The translations under genes were made by a program, and so were the position numbers. Of a DNA stretch of 64,000 bases, positions 32,345 to 44,009 are shown piece after piece; the stretch's first letter is position 1, and every line of letters starts with the position of its first letter. The notes beneath the pieces are model-generated. The model was given only the letters and a program-made list of their open reading frames with translations. It did not search any database and was not told the DNA's origin. The stretch comes from Saururus chinensis (taxonomy: Eukaryota; Streptophyta; Magnoliopsida; Piperales; Saururaceae), in contig CP141140.1 of NCBI GenBank assembly GCA_035235625.1, positions 38,063,351 to 38,127,350 of the forward strand. Direction: 5' to 3'.

Positions 32345-32700
32345 ATAGGACTTTGACTTTTTCTTGGGATAAAGACCAATGACTCCATTGAACAGTTACT
32401 ATTTACATATTGTTCTGATTGAGTATGACTGAAAATATGGTGAATTTATGGTGGTATCCCAGGTATTTAGGGCTAAACTTTACGAGGGGCTGAGACATTT
32501 TGCCACGAGTGGACGAAAATATCCACAATGCTTGTGTTTTATTTTTATATGATGTGAATTGTAAAATTGGTAATTAGTTAGGGATAGATCTGATAATTAT
32601 ATTGAAATTGACCATATTTATTGGCGCATTTTTATTTGGTTGGTCGTATAATTTGTGTTTGACTGCCTTAATGTCAAATTATTGGGATGCTACCTTTCGC
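32345..32700 (+). repeat. Dispersed repeat, copy 1
   Basis: About 350 bp here match 45985-46340 on the same strand. Shared landmarks include AACAGTTACTATTTAC, GGTATTTAGGGCTAAA, GAGACATTTT and GTGTTTTATTTTTAT. A shorter third copy lies at about 37680-37775, within the ERCC8-relic neighbourhood. The family is not recognised; no terminal repeats or coding capacity were seen. Confidence 0.75.
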
Positions 32701-32856
32701 TTGGGTAGCTCAATTGGTTTTACTGCCTTTTTAACTTCCTGATTGTGCCTTTTCGTTTCTCTTCTCATCTACTCTAAGGCTAATCTCTTACATTGGGAGC
32801 CATAACGGCGGACCCATTTACTTTCGTTGCCGGGTGGGAAGAGATCTGAGGAAGGA

Positions 32857-35800
32857 ATGTGAAAGGCGGTGGGAGATCAAGAAGCGGGCCGCGCCAGCCC
32901 CCGCTCTGCCACCCGCCTCATCCAATCTGGCGGCCTCGCCTCCCTCCATCTCTCCAACCCTAAGGAGATCCTCACCCCTCACCGCTCTGCCATCAACTCC
33001 CTTCAAGTCCATTTTTTTTTTTACTCTCCTCCTGCTTCCTCCATGTGATTGGAATTTATCAAGTTCTTGACTCTCTTATATGACGTATCGGCTTCATTTG
33101 ATGATTGGCATACATTTTTGTTTTTGTGTTGGAATGATTGGCATGCTATTTGACGATTGGCAACATAGTTGAATAAATGAAAAATTTTCGAGCTGCTTAG
33201 GTTAAGTGGGTGGTTACATCAAATATCACAATTTATGTGAGATTGATCGGACAGAGGGGTGGTACTTGCTATCTGGTGCATCAGATGGATCAGCTGCTGT
33301 TTACGATGTCCAACGCGCTTCTGACTATTTGGGTGCTGGGTTTATTGCTCAGCACAAGTCTCTCTTTTTGGTTGACAAGCAACATGAACGCAAGCCTAAT
33401 TCGTCTGCTATTTGGTACCTTGTAAATACTTGTCTATTCATATCTGGTTCTTATGTTCATTACGTTAATGTCTGGGATACTAACACCACTGTGGTAATAA
33501 TAATCTCTTCCGCTGTATTATCTATATATAAACATATATGATACTCCTATATACCAAAGTCAGGGTCCTCTACTACCAGCAAATTTCAGACTATTGTTTG
33601 TTATTTTTGCACAATTTAGGTCCGGTTGATCTGACAGAGGGGCGGTACTTGCTATCTGGTGCATCAGATGGATCAGCTGTTGTTTACAATGTCCAATGCA
33701 CTTCCGACTATTTGGGTGCTGGGCTTATTGCGCAGCACAAGTCTCTCTTTTTGGTTGACAAGCAAAATGAACGCAGGCATAATTCGTCTACTATTTGGTA
33801 CCCTGTGGATGCTGGTCTATTCATCACTGGTTCTTATGATCATTACGCTAACGTCTGGGATACTAACACCACTGTGGTAATAATCATCTCTTCCGCTGTA
33901 TTATCTATATATAAACATATGATACTCCTATATACCAAAGTCAGGGTCCTCTACTACCAGCGAATTTCGGACTATTGTTTGTTATTTTTGCACAATTTAG
34001 GTCCGGTTGATCTGACAGAGGGGCGGTACTTGCTATCTGGTTCATCAGATGGATCAGCTGTTGTTTACAATGTCCAATGCATTTCCGACTATTTGGGTGC
34101 TGGACTTATTGTGCAGCACAAGTCTCTCTTTTTGGTTGACAAGCAAAATGAACGCAGGCATAATTCGTCTGCTATTTGGTACCCTGTGGATACTGGTCTA
34201 TTCATCACTGGTTCTTATGATCATTACGTTAACGTCTGAGATACTAACACCACTGTGGTAATAATCATCTCTTTCGCTGTATTATCTATATATAAACATA
34301 TATGATACTCCTATATACCAAAGTCAGGGTCCTCTACTACCAGCGAATTCCTGATTATTGTTTGTTATTTTTGCACAATTTAGGTCCGGTTGATCTGACA
34401 GAGGTACTTGCTATCTGGTGCATCAGATGGATCAGCTGTTGTTTACAATGTCCAATGCGCTTCTGACTATTTGGGTGCTGGGCTTATTGTGCAGCACAAG
34501 TCTCTCTTTTTGGTTGACAAGCAAAATGAACGCAGGCATAATTCGTCTGCTATTTGGCACCCTGTGGATACTGGTCTTTTCATCACTGGTTCTTTTGATC
34601 ATTACGTTAACGTCTAAGATACTAACACCACTGTGGTAATAATCATCTCTTTCGCTGTATTATCTATATATAAACATATATGATACTCCTATATACCAAA
34701 GTCTGGGTCCTCTACTACCAGCGAATTCCTGATTATTGTTTGTTATTTTTGCAGGTGGTTATGGATTTCAAAATGCCCGGAAAGGTTTATGCAATGGCAA
34801 TGCCCTCAATTGCTACTTCTCACATGCTAATTGCCACTTGAACAGAGGACGTTCAAGTCTGTTTATGTGATATTGCTTCTGGAGCTTTTACTCAAAACAT
34901 TATCTGGTCCCGTGGTAAGATGATTATAGAAGATGCCTTTTGCTTTATTTAACTCGCCCGAGGGAAGCTTTGGACTCAAAATTTATTACATCTTGTATTA
35001 TTGTACTGTCACTTTGAGGTAGATGGAGTAATGAGCATTCAATGGTCTGCCTCCAGTGAATGGATTTTGATGAGTGGTGATTGTGATGGTGCTATTCGGT
35101 TTTGGGATATTTGACGTGCTGGTTGTTTTCTTGTCCTGGATCAGTCACGCTCTCAACCTGGCAGACGACCACCACTTGTTGAGAGGAATTCAACCAAATT
35201 AAGACTCTTGCTGTTTCTCTGTGTGAGCTGCTACTGTCAAACTTAGAATACCATTCTGTATTTGTAGAAGCACTGCTGTGCAGTCTTCAGATTATTGTAG
35301 TGAATAGCCAAGCTCAGAGGCATAAGTCTTACCTGCAGGACTTCGTTCTTTTGTAAGGGGCAGGTTTCTCGGAGGACTTCTGGCAGTGTGACAAAGCACC
35401 TACTGTCCGTTGACATAAAAACAAAAGAGAGTATCTGCGATAGAAAGATGACATCCTGGTGTGGTGTCCAGTCATAACTGTGCCACTGCTCATTATGCTT
35501 CTGTCACTGGGCTTAAAGTAACTGACAATGGCATGTATCTACTAAGTATAGGTCAGTTATTATATTATGCTTTGTTTCATCTCCTTTTCTCATCTTTTGA
35601 CAAGTATGATGGCTCTTCACTTCCAATAGTTTGGATATCTTATTGATGATTATGACTGGTAACTCACTGATGAAGCCTGTCATGTAAAATGCATTTATTT
35701 GACTAACTTATGCAGTGTTGTTGTATGGTATTCAGGGCCAAAATATATCCTTGATTGGAGACTTGTAGTCATTTAGATGGAACCTTTGCATTTCTCAGTA

Positions 35801-37020
35801 AAACCCCATCCACCAAAAATATATGGGCAATAGTTTTGGAGCTATTATGGTTATAAACTTCAAGCAATCTTCTTTATATGATTTAAGATTATTTTGTTGA
35901 TTCTCATGGACTTGGGGCATGCATTTTTTTTATTAGTCATTATCGTCCCTTTATAAGTATTAAAAACCGCCCTTTATATTGTGTTTACTATACACTTACA
36001 ACAATTGTATTTATGAAGAGTATTTCTTGAAATTTTTATTAGGACGATCATAGCTTTCTTCTTCCATAAAATTTTGTCTTAAGGTTGTTTTAAAAAGAAA
36101 CTTTTTCTTCTGAATGTCAGGCTCTCTGATTAGAATCAGGTTATTGGACATTGTATCTGGCTGCAATATCTTAGTAAATTTATATAATTATATTTGGGAG
36201 GTTGATTTGTGCCAAATTTTCATCCAAAAATTTAGCTTTGCATTTGATGATTATAGAATGTGCTTCGTCATAGATTACTATTCTAAATCTGATACTAATT
36301 TAGCTTTACTTCAAATCTAATTATTGTTCTAAATTGCTCATTTGATTGGTTCATTTAATCTAATTGTTTCATTCAGATTGCTTTATCATAGATAATTACG
36401 CTATTTTTGTTTTTTTAAATTATGTTAATGTAAGAATCAATTTATCATAAGGACTATTCATGTTAAGATGTGTTTCCATTTTTAGCTTCATAACAAAATA
36501 TGGATACCATCTTATATATGTCAAATGTAGTATGTCACTGATTAATGAAGCAATTTAACCAAAATCTAAGTTATTTTTATAATTGGATAAACTACGTGAT
36601 GGTCAAATCAAATATATAGAAATATATTTCGATTGTTGATTGATATGAATATTAGTTCCAATACTTTAATTATTGCTTACTTGATTGCACGGAATTAAAT
36701 GGTCGTGACCTGCTATTTCCTTTAATAAACTTGTTAATTCTCATGGACTTGGTGCATGCATTTTTGTTATTAGTCATTATGGACCCTTTGTGAGTATTAA
36801 AAACCTCCCCTTATATTGTGTTTACTATGCACTTACAACAATTGTATTTATGAAGGGTGTTTCTTGAAATTTTTATTAGGACTCTTATAACTTTCTATTT
36901 CCATAAAATTTTGTATTAAGGTTGATTAAAACAAAACTTTGGCTTCTGAATGTTAGGCTCTAATTCAAGATTTAGGTTGTGAGACATTGTATCTGGCTGC
37001 AATACCTTAGTAAATTTATA
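32857..37020 (+). pseudogene. ERCC8: Broken ERCC8/CSA (Cockayne syndrome A) WD40 gene
   Basis: ERCC8/CSA is the WD40 substrate receptor of the CUL4-DDB1 ubiquitin ligase in transcription-coupled DNA repair. Exon 1 (32857-33006) gives LHLSNPKEILTPHRSAINSL, but codon 2, Trp in Arabidopsis CSA, is TGA here. Exon 2 (33242-33493, phase 0/0, 84 codons) gives YLLSGASDGSAAVYDVQRAS and HYVNVWDTNTT; three further copies follow. Exon 3 (34755-34914) gives VVMDFKMPGKVYAMAM and EDVQVCLCDIASGAF, with a TGA in place of the Gly before TED. Exon 4 (from 35023) gives DGVMSIQWSASSEW and GAIRFWDI, with a TGA replacing Arg. A later exon (ending 35532) gives ATAHYASVTGLKVTDNGMYL. The next exon (from 36121) gives IRIRLLDIVSGCNILVNL and is repeated at 36957. 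The last WD repeats were not found. Introns are kept, so this came from a DNA-level copy, not from mRNA. Confidence 0.85.
33227..34750 (+). repeat. Four tandem copies of ERCC8 exon 2 with its intron
   Basis: A unit of 378-383 bp, holding the 252-bp exon plus about 130 bp of intron, is repeated four times. The CACAATTTA landmark before each exon lies at 33227, 33610, 33991 and 34374. Exon copies share ASDGSA(A/V)VY(D/N)VQ and SLFLVDKQ. Copy 1 keeps a usable acceptor (GTGAG before ATTGAT). Copies 2-4 have GTCCG there, leaving only an AG five bases upstream that would shift the frame. Copies 3 and 4 have TGA and TAA in place of the Trp of VWDTN, and copy 4 lacks five bases near its start. Copies 2-4 resemble one another more than copy 1, so they arose later. 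Confidence 0.93.
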
Positions 37021-37575
37021 TATATGTGGGAGGTTGATTTGCGCCAAATTTTTGTCCAAAAATTTAGCTTTGAGTTTGCTGATTATAGAAAGTGCTTAGT
37101 CATAGATTACTATTCTAAATCGGATACAAATTTAGCTTTACATCAAATCCAATTACTGTTCAAAATTGCTCATTTGATTGGTTCATGTAATCTAATTGTT
37201 TCATTCAAATTGCTTTATCATTGATAATTATACCATTTTCATTTTGTTAAATTATGTTAATGTAGGAATTAATTTATCATAAGGAATATTTATGTTAAGA
37301 TGTGTTTCCATGTTTAGCTTCATAATGAAATATGGCTAAAATCTTATATATGTCATGTAGTGTGTCTCTCACTAATGAAGCAATTTAAACAAAACCTCTT
37401 TTTAAGTTATTTTCATCTTTGGATAAATTATGTGATGGTCAAATCAAATATATAAAAATATATTTCAATAGTTGATTGATAGGAATATTAGTTTCAATAC
37501 TTTAATTACTGCCTACTTCATTGTACGAAATTAAATGGTCGTGGCTTATAACTTCCTTTAATAAACTTGATTGGT
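35892..37575 (+). repeat. 840-bp tandem duplication spanning a late ERCC8 exon
   Basis: The block 35892-36732 is repeated at 36731-37575. Shared landmarks are ATTCTCATGGACTTGG at both starts, TGAAATTTTTATTAGGAC, the exon TATCTGGCTGCAATA, and AATTAAATGGTCGTG near both ends. Each copy carries one exon for DIVSGCN(I/T)LVNL with its acceptor. The second copy matches the family better at SNSRFRL but has TGA where Trp is expected. The copies differ at many scattered positions, so the duplication is not recent. Confidence 0.9.
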
Positions 37576-38810
37576 ATTTTTAGTGTTGCACATTTGAAAT
37601 TAAACAATGGGATGATATCTAATTATGTGATTCTTATTCTCCCACCAAAATTTGTATTGTCATTTTTGTTATATTTTAATTGTTTGCTAATTAGTTAAGG
37701 ATAGATCTAGTAATTACATCATAATTCATTGACCATAGTTACTGCTACATTTATTATAGCCCATTTTTTCTTTTTAACTTTGTTCAAAATTTTTATTTAT
37801 TTTTTGTCATTTTTGTATAGTTGTCCCGCCTTTTTAAATTCCTTTAACATTATCCTTGAACATTTGGCCATGTTTCGCTTTTAATTTGTTATTTGGTAAG
37901 ATCCCTTGTGCCTTTTCAATTTCCATTTCCTAAATGGACATTGGCTATTCTCTTCTATTGTTTGTCTATGTACTATATGTTGAGAATGTTTTCCTATATG
38001 GCCAATTGTGCATTTTGTATTTGTGCTATTTTTTTTATAGAGAATGTTATGGTACAATTAGAGTATGAGAGAATGTTTGCCCCTCGTTTGAATTCAGGCC
38101 GAAGTCATGAAAGGGGAGTTTGAAACCATGGGGGTTGGAAGACTTAAACACAAGAGTAACGCAATAATTTTGAAATACAAGATTATGGCCCCAATTGCCT
38201 ATATATTGTTTGCATATGCAAATTCTAGTGGTTTCATTTGGTTAACAACCATAGAGAAATACATGTTTGTAAATAAATTTGTAATATTTTAATAAATCAT
38301 TGCTAGTCAATGTTATATGTTTTTTGTTCATAATACCTCTTGCGAGTACAAAATACACTATTAATTTGATTATGTTTTGGTTGGAGGATATGGAAGATAA
38401 TAATATTTGACTTGATCCTTCAATTATCACCTCATAGAAGCTTACTCCGGTAAACTGGAGCAAGGCACATGATGGCGGCCAAATTTTAGTTCATTATTTA
38501 GAATTAATTAAGAAGTCTTATATCTAAAACCTTGTAATTATTACTTTTCTCACATGATTCTTCCTCATTGTCGTTGGATGGTGATGATTCTATGTTTTGC
38601 CAGTGGTTTTGATTATTTCTTTATCAACTTATATTGTGATATCAAATGTAGAGACATTCAAAAGATATTACATATAATAAAATATGAAACTTTAGAATAT
38701 GTTCAAACTTTTCTCTATAGATGGAGTGTTAACAACACTTCAAAATTTGGCATCCATTGGACTATGTAGGATCATGTAGTCGATAATTAAGGGTTAGCTT
38801 TTAGCGATTC
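37576..38810. other. AT-rich DNA, no gene seen
   Basis: This is where the 3' exons of the ERCC8 relic would be expected, but I found no match to the last WD repeats. A short piece at about 37680-37775 belongs to the dispersed repeat also seen at 32345 and 45985. The short open frames here have no recognisable content. Confidence 0.45.
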
Positions 38811-38813
38811 TTA

Positions 38814-39349
38814 GGGGCTGTTTGTGTACTAAATTTGTTTAAGATTTTGTCGATTTCTCATTTTGGCTTAAATTATTAGAATCATATTTATGTTAAAGGT
38901 GGGCAAAATTAAAATTTTAACTTCAAATTTGATTCCAAGTTGTTTTGAGCCAAAATTACCGAATTACCTCATGAGGTGATTTTGTCAATTTTGACTCCCA
39001 ACTACCATTTTGAAAATTATAAATTTTGTTATTTTTAAGTGGTTACCTCGCTTTGAGAAGTGTGTCATATACATAGGCCCACTTTAAAAGTTCAGAATCT
39101 CTAACCCTTGCGGAATCTTATTTGATAGAGCTCGAATTTAGGAGTATAATAGTATAAAAAATGTATATATCCGAATTTCGGTAAGAGTTTTATTAGTTTG
39201 AAGTTTTAAAATTGGGTTTGACACTACATCCGAATTTATTCTAAAAAATTTAATTACCAACTGTAATTTACATTTGATGGTGAATTTTTGGATTTACTTC
39301 TAAAACATTTTATTTTCATTTATAAAAAATTCAACACCCAAAAAACCCC
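38814..39349. mobile_element. Tourist-like MITE (536 bp)
   Basis: The left end is GGGGCTGTTTGTGTACTAAA. The right end, on the other strand, is GGGGTTTTTTGGGTGTTGAA. Both ends are flanked by the trinucleotide TTA (38811-38813 and 39350-39352), the target duplication of PIF/Harbinger-derived Tourist elements. The terminal repeats are imperfect and the interior is AT-rich and non-coding, so it is an old element. Confidence 0.6.
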
Positions 39350-39737
39350 TTAGAGTAGTAGATCCGATTGTGCTTATGTACACTTTCATATTTAACTTTG
39401 CCAAGGATACAATTGATTTGGGATTAAAACTATTCCTTGCATGGATTGGATGGTATGTTGCTCCTCTTTGTTCAAATAAGGGCTAATTCATGTTTTAATA
39501 TTCGTGTCCTTAATAGTTTTTGGCATCCATAACTATTGCCCCATATTACTTTTCCCAAAAAATTTAAGTGGATTTGATTGTAGAATGTAACTTGTTTCAA
39601 CCATGCAAAAATCATTTCAAAGTTTTAGTAATTACTATTTGTATTTTATATAGAATGCTAAATTGCTAATAATGTTTAGGAGTTTGAAGTAGTTTGTAAA
39701 TATTTTTAAGTATTTTGAAAACATGCAAACTAATGTG

Positions 39738-39964
39738 AACTACAAAGGCATTTTCCATGCACTCGATACCATTTGTAGAGATAGAGTCAAAAGGTTGTGC
39801 ACAGGCATGAGAGTGACATTGTTGGTATGTTTATGGTTATGATTTCTTGTTTCTCTCTATAACTATATGACACTAATTCTAAGAATTTTATTTCTTGTAT
39901 GCAGAGGGTTGGTCCTGGCATAACAATCAGCTTTACTGTCTATGAGACCTTGAGAACTTGGTGG
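39738..39964 (+). pseudogene. Two exons of a mitochondrial carrier gene
   Basis: Exon A (39738-39824) reads NYKGIFHALDTICRD, then TGMRVTLL, and ends at a G|GTATGT donor. Exon B (39905-39964) follows a TATGCAG acceptor and reads VGPGITISFTVYETLRTWW, ending just before TAA. This matches the end of the second repeat of plant mitochondrial carriers of the At3g55640/At2g37890 type, where HALxTICREEG...LYKGLGATLL runs into GVGPSIAISFSVYETLR. The EEG and LYKGLGA core is disturbed. The PX(D/E)XX(K/R) signature and the other two repeats were not found nearby. The intron is kept, so this too is a DNA-level fragment. Confidence 0.7.
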
Positions 39965-40299
39965 TAATCAGAGAGGTTGATTTTGGTTTTTAAATTGGTG
40001 CCAGATTGATTCTCATATATATCTCTCTCTATATATATACACACACATACACAGCTTACTTCTGTATTCATGGGGCTACAAAAGTCGGAAGGATAGGAGC
40101 TTTCGTAGGATGTTCTATACCTATGCACGCCAAAATCAATTATATATCTCAATAAGTATCTATAATCGATTACTTTTAGGCTTTATACCAAATAACTATC
40201 TAGAAAGTTTGAAGACCTAAATCATCAAAATATTCATCACCAAATCAAATTCAGAACAAAAATTTATGAATAAACTATATTCGAAATCGAAATTAATTT

Positions 40300-41000
40300 A
40301 AATACACTAGTGAAATCAACCTTGAAGCTATCCACTAACACCTCGTGTCTCATATAACAGGTATTTGATGGTTTCTTCTTAGTAATTCCATAAGCGATTG
40401 ATATAAATTTACTAAATTTTAAATTCATTTTCATATCAAATCTACCAGGAGATTTAACCTTAGAGCAATTCACTAACGATAAATATTTTATAACACAGGT
40501 GTCTAGTGATTTATCTTTGGGATTTCTACTATTTTTTAAACTGATTTTAAACAGAACTTTCAAAATGCTCATATTCAGAATTGAACTTTGTATCAATATA
40601 TTGGTAGAATTTATTGCAGAGTTATCCACTAACACCTCACCTTCTATACCGTAGGCGTTTGATGGTTACTCTGAGGTGGTTCCATTGCCTTTGAAAACAA
40701 TTTTATTTCTAAATCAAAAATATCTTATAAAGTGAATAATTTGAAATCAAATTTTATTTTAATACCCTAGTAGAATTAACTATAGAGTTTTTCACTAGTG
40801 TCTCATGTTTCATACCATGAATGTTCGATGGTTACTCCTTAGTAATTCTATCGCCTTTAAAAATAAATTTATTTTTAAACCAAAAATATTTTTTAAAATG
40901 AACAATTTGAAATCAAATTTTATTTCAAAACTCAAGTATAATTAATCGTAAAGTTTTTCAGATAAATTCTAATTTAAAATTTAGATTTGCAAAGTTTAAG
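40300..41000. repeat. Degenerate tandem array, 138-166-bp unit
   Basis: About four diverged copies share TCCACTAACACCTC, a CATA block and TTTGATGGTT...TTAGTAATTC. The (T/A)TCCACTAAC or TTCACTA landmark falls at about 40331, 40469, 40625 and 40791. Copies differ strongly, so this is an old array or a decayed element. From 41000 to 41650 the DNA is AT-rich with nothing recognisable. Confidence 0.65.
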
Positions 41001-41652
41001 TTTGCCATCAATCAGATATACATACGTAGGATAAAACTTTAAAATTACTTCTAATTAAACATATCAGAATTTATTAAAATTAGTGTTCGATGTAACTTTA
41101 ATATCACACAAGTAGAATAGAATTACAAGTCACAACCTAATAAGAGTTATTCATAACGGCACTTTCAAATTATTTTCGATTTAAAATTGAAATTCATAGA
41201 ATTGATGTTTATATCAAATATATCATTACACATGCAAACAAAAATGTCAATTTTAAATTTGCGTGAGAATCAAATTTCTTAAAATAGAAGTCCATATTAA
41301 ATGAAAAATTATGGATGCACAACAAAAATTCAAAGTTAGAGTTTGTGTTGAATTTGATAACACACATGCATAACCAAAAGTTAAAAATAAGAATTTATTT
41401 CAAATTAACGACAACACATCCAAAACAAAAATTTATTTCAAAATTAAATTAAAATTCTTTTTAAAATAATGGGAATAATTCAGAATAGAAATATCGCATT
41501 ATTTCAAACTTAAAATCAAAATTCATTTCCAAATAATCACTACACATTTCAAGCTAAAATTTCCAATTATTTAAAATTTTAAATAATTTTTTATTAAATT
41601 AATAAATAAAATATTATATTCTCGGAGACAGGTCAATGCTCCAATACTATTT

Positions 41653-43703
41653 TTAATGCCCTGACCCAAGCTGGGGCCCAGAAAATCTCTAATAAAAAAT
41701 TTTTTTAATTAAAGAATGAATCATCATCTGTGTGCAAGAGGTATAACATTCGTCTATGCACTACAGAGCTTGGGTTGTAATATTCATACACACACAATGA
41801 GGCTTCAAAGTTCGTCATGTATAAATCAAAGTAAAACATATATTTATAATTAATTTGGATTGAGCTAATGTTGCTTTGTTATTGGTTGCCTACATACGTA
41901 TTGGATAACAATCACAATATTATTCCAATACGATAGATTCGAACGCAGTTCTTCCGAACGGCTATTACATACACCAGATATAAAAAAATTATATATGTTC
42001 AAATACGTATATAATGATATTCAATCAGAGTTATATTGAAACTCGTAATCTATCGGAGTCAAGTAGAAGTTAATAAATCAATGAAATCACACATCTCGCT
42101 CTATTATAGAGCAAGACATAATACATTTACACGTCTCGCTCTACCCCAGAGCGAGATCGGTCACATTTAGTCACATCTAAATACAACATATCAGAATACA
42201 ATAGATTAAAGCATAGGACACTTCAAATCATATCAAATAAAGCATAAATAATTAATTCAAATTAGAACATATTAAATCATAACAAATCATGCATCTTAAT
42301 TAGTACATTATTATCACTAATTAAGATGTGTAAGCATATAAGTAATTTAACATCCTAAGCTAACTACTTAGGATGTATATGTATAATCATACAGAAGATC
42401 AAGTATACTTACCTATATGAGACATCGGAAGCTGCGGCATTTAGAGCTATTCCTTTCTTCATAGTATCTTCCTTTCAGATCTGGATATGAGGGCAAAATC
42501 TCCTTTGAAGTAGGCAAATGTAGCATCTCTTTACCTTGAGATGCTCCTTACTTTCCATGCTCAGGGGTGACGGACATAACATCCTCTTTTGGGAGACGTT
42601 TTTCTCCTTTCGTACTTATGAACTATGAATGGAGCCTCCCCTTAACTTGGAGATATCTTTTCTACTGGGTGGCTCTTTGGTAGAGGACAAAGCCTCCCTT
42701 ACTCCGGACCGCTTCTCTCTTTGTAGCCTAGCAACTGTGGACAGAACCCTGTCTTGTTTTTGGCCCCTTTTTCTTTCTCCGGTGCTCGAGGATGATGGGC
42801 AAGGCTTCTCCTTGTCTTGGGGCATTTCTTCCTCATACGGTTATCAACTCAGAGAATGGACCCCTCCATTGCGTAGAACACACTTAATTCAATCAAGAAC
42901 ACCTCTTAAACAAGCTCAATCAGAGTTAGAAAGATAAAAAATAGAGAAGGAGAAGTTCTCTGGTGTTGGTGCTCAAGGACGACGGGCAGGGCCTCTGCTT
43001 GTCTAGGGGCGTTTCCTCCCCGTACAGTCCAACTCAAAGAAAAGCATGCGTAGAGTACACATGATTTACTTAAGAACACCTCTTGAACGGGAGTAATTGG
43101 ACTCAAAATGCCTAGAAACAGAGAAAATAAAGTTCTCTGAAAATAACCTCAAAAGAAGTATAAATAGCCCTCGGAGCAACAAAACTGCGACACCACACTG
43201 CCAATTTCGACGACGTGGCACCCACCATTCTGTGTGCATGGTGCGGGTCGCGCCCACGTGTAACATGCACAATGACCTCGCATAACATGCACGGTGGCCA
43301 CGTGTTACGTGCGCACACTGTTGCTCACAGTGCATAATTTCTGTTTTTTCTTTTTTTTATACAATATACTTCAAACGCGCATATCTTTATGCCCCAGATT
43401 AGGATTCGAGGGTTCTTTGTACCGTTGGACTCAAATAGACAAGTCATTCAATACTAACCCACTTTAAGCAGTATATCCCACTCTTTTCAAGTGGGTCCCG
43501 CTTATATATACATGCTTCTTGAGGTGATAACTTCCGAACCTGACCTCTGTTCCGTTCGTTCTTTGATTTGTTATGCTCGTTTCTTTGAGCTCTACTCAAA
43601 TACGGAAGCTTTAACCTTTGAAACCCTCCATAATTTATTAAAAAATTAACTAATTACCTCTAACCCCTTTGGTTAGACGTAATTAGAAAAACAGGGTATT
43701 ACA
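41653..43703 (-). mobile_element. Probable LTR, about 2 kb (fossil)
   Basis: On minus the segment would start TGTAATACCCTG at 43703 and end around the GGGTCAGGGCATTA block at 41653. Both resemble plant gypsy-type LTR edges. GC-rich patches inside (42600-43320) produce open frames on both strands that do not resemble known proteins. No target duplication was resolved, so the ends are approximate. Confidence 0.45.
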
Positions 43704-44009
43704 TTTTCATGCTGATTAATGGGCTTGTAAATCTCTTGAACCGACCCTAGTTTAATTAATAGTCTTATCATAACCCTAAGGGTAAAATAGTTAAAAATCT
43801 ATTTATTGGGATTTTTCGTATTTTTTCCATTGGCCTATAATTAGGCTACACATTAAACTATCACATGATTTTTTCTAAATTTCTAAATCCACTCATAGGC
43901 CTTTGAACCAAAGCCCCTAAGTATAGTAATTAATCATTAATCTATGCTTCAACTCAAAAGGGTAAATTGGTCATTTCAAAGTCATTGACATTTTCCCTGA
44001 GTCTAAGAC

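Noticed and set aside
32690-32730. GGGTAGCTCAATTGGTT resembling the start of a tRNA
   Set aside because: No acceptor stem partner, anticodon arm or T-loop follows; it lies at the edge of a dispersed repeat.
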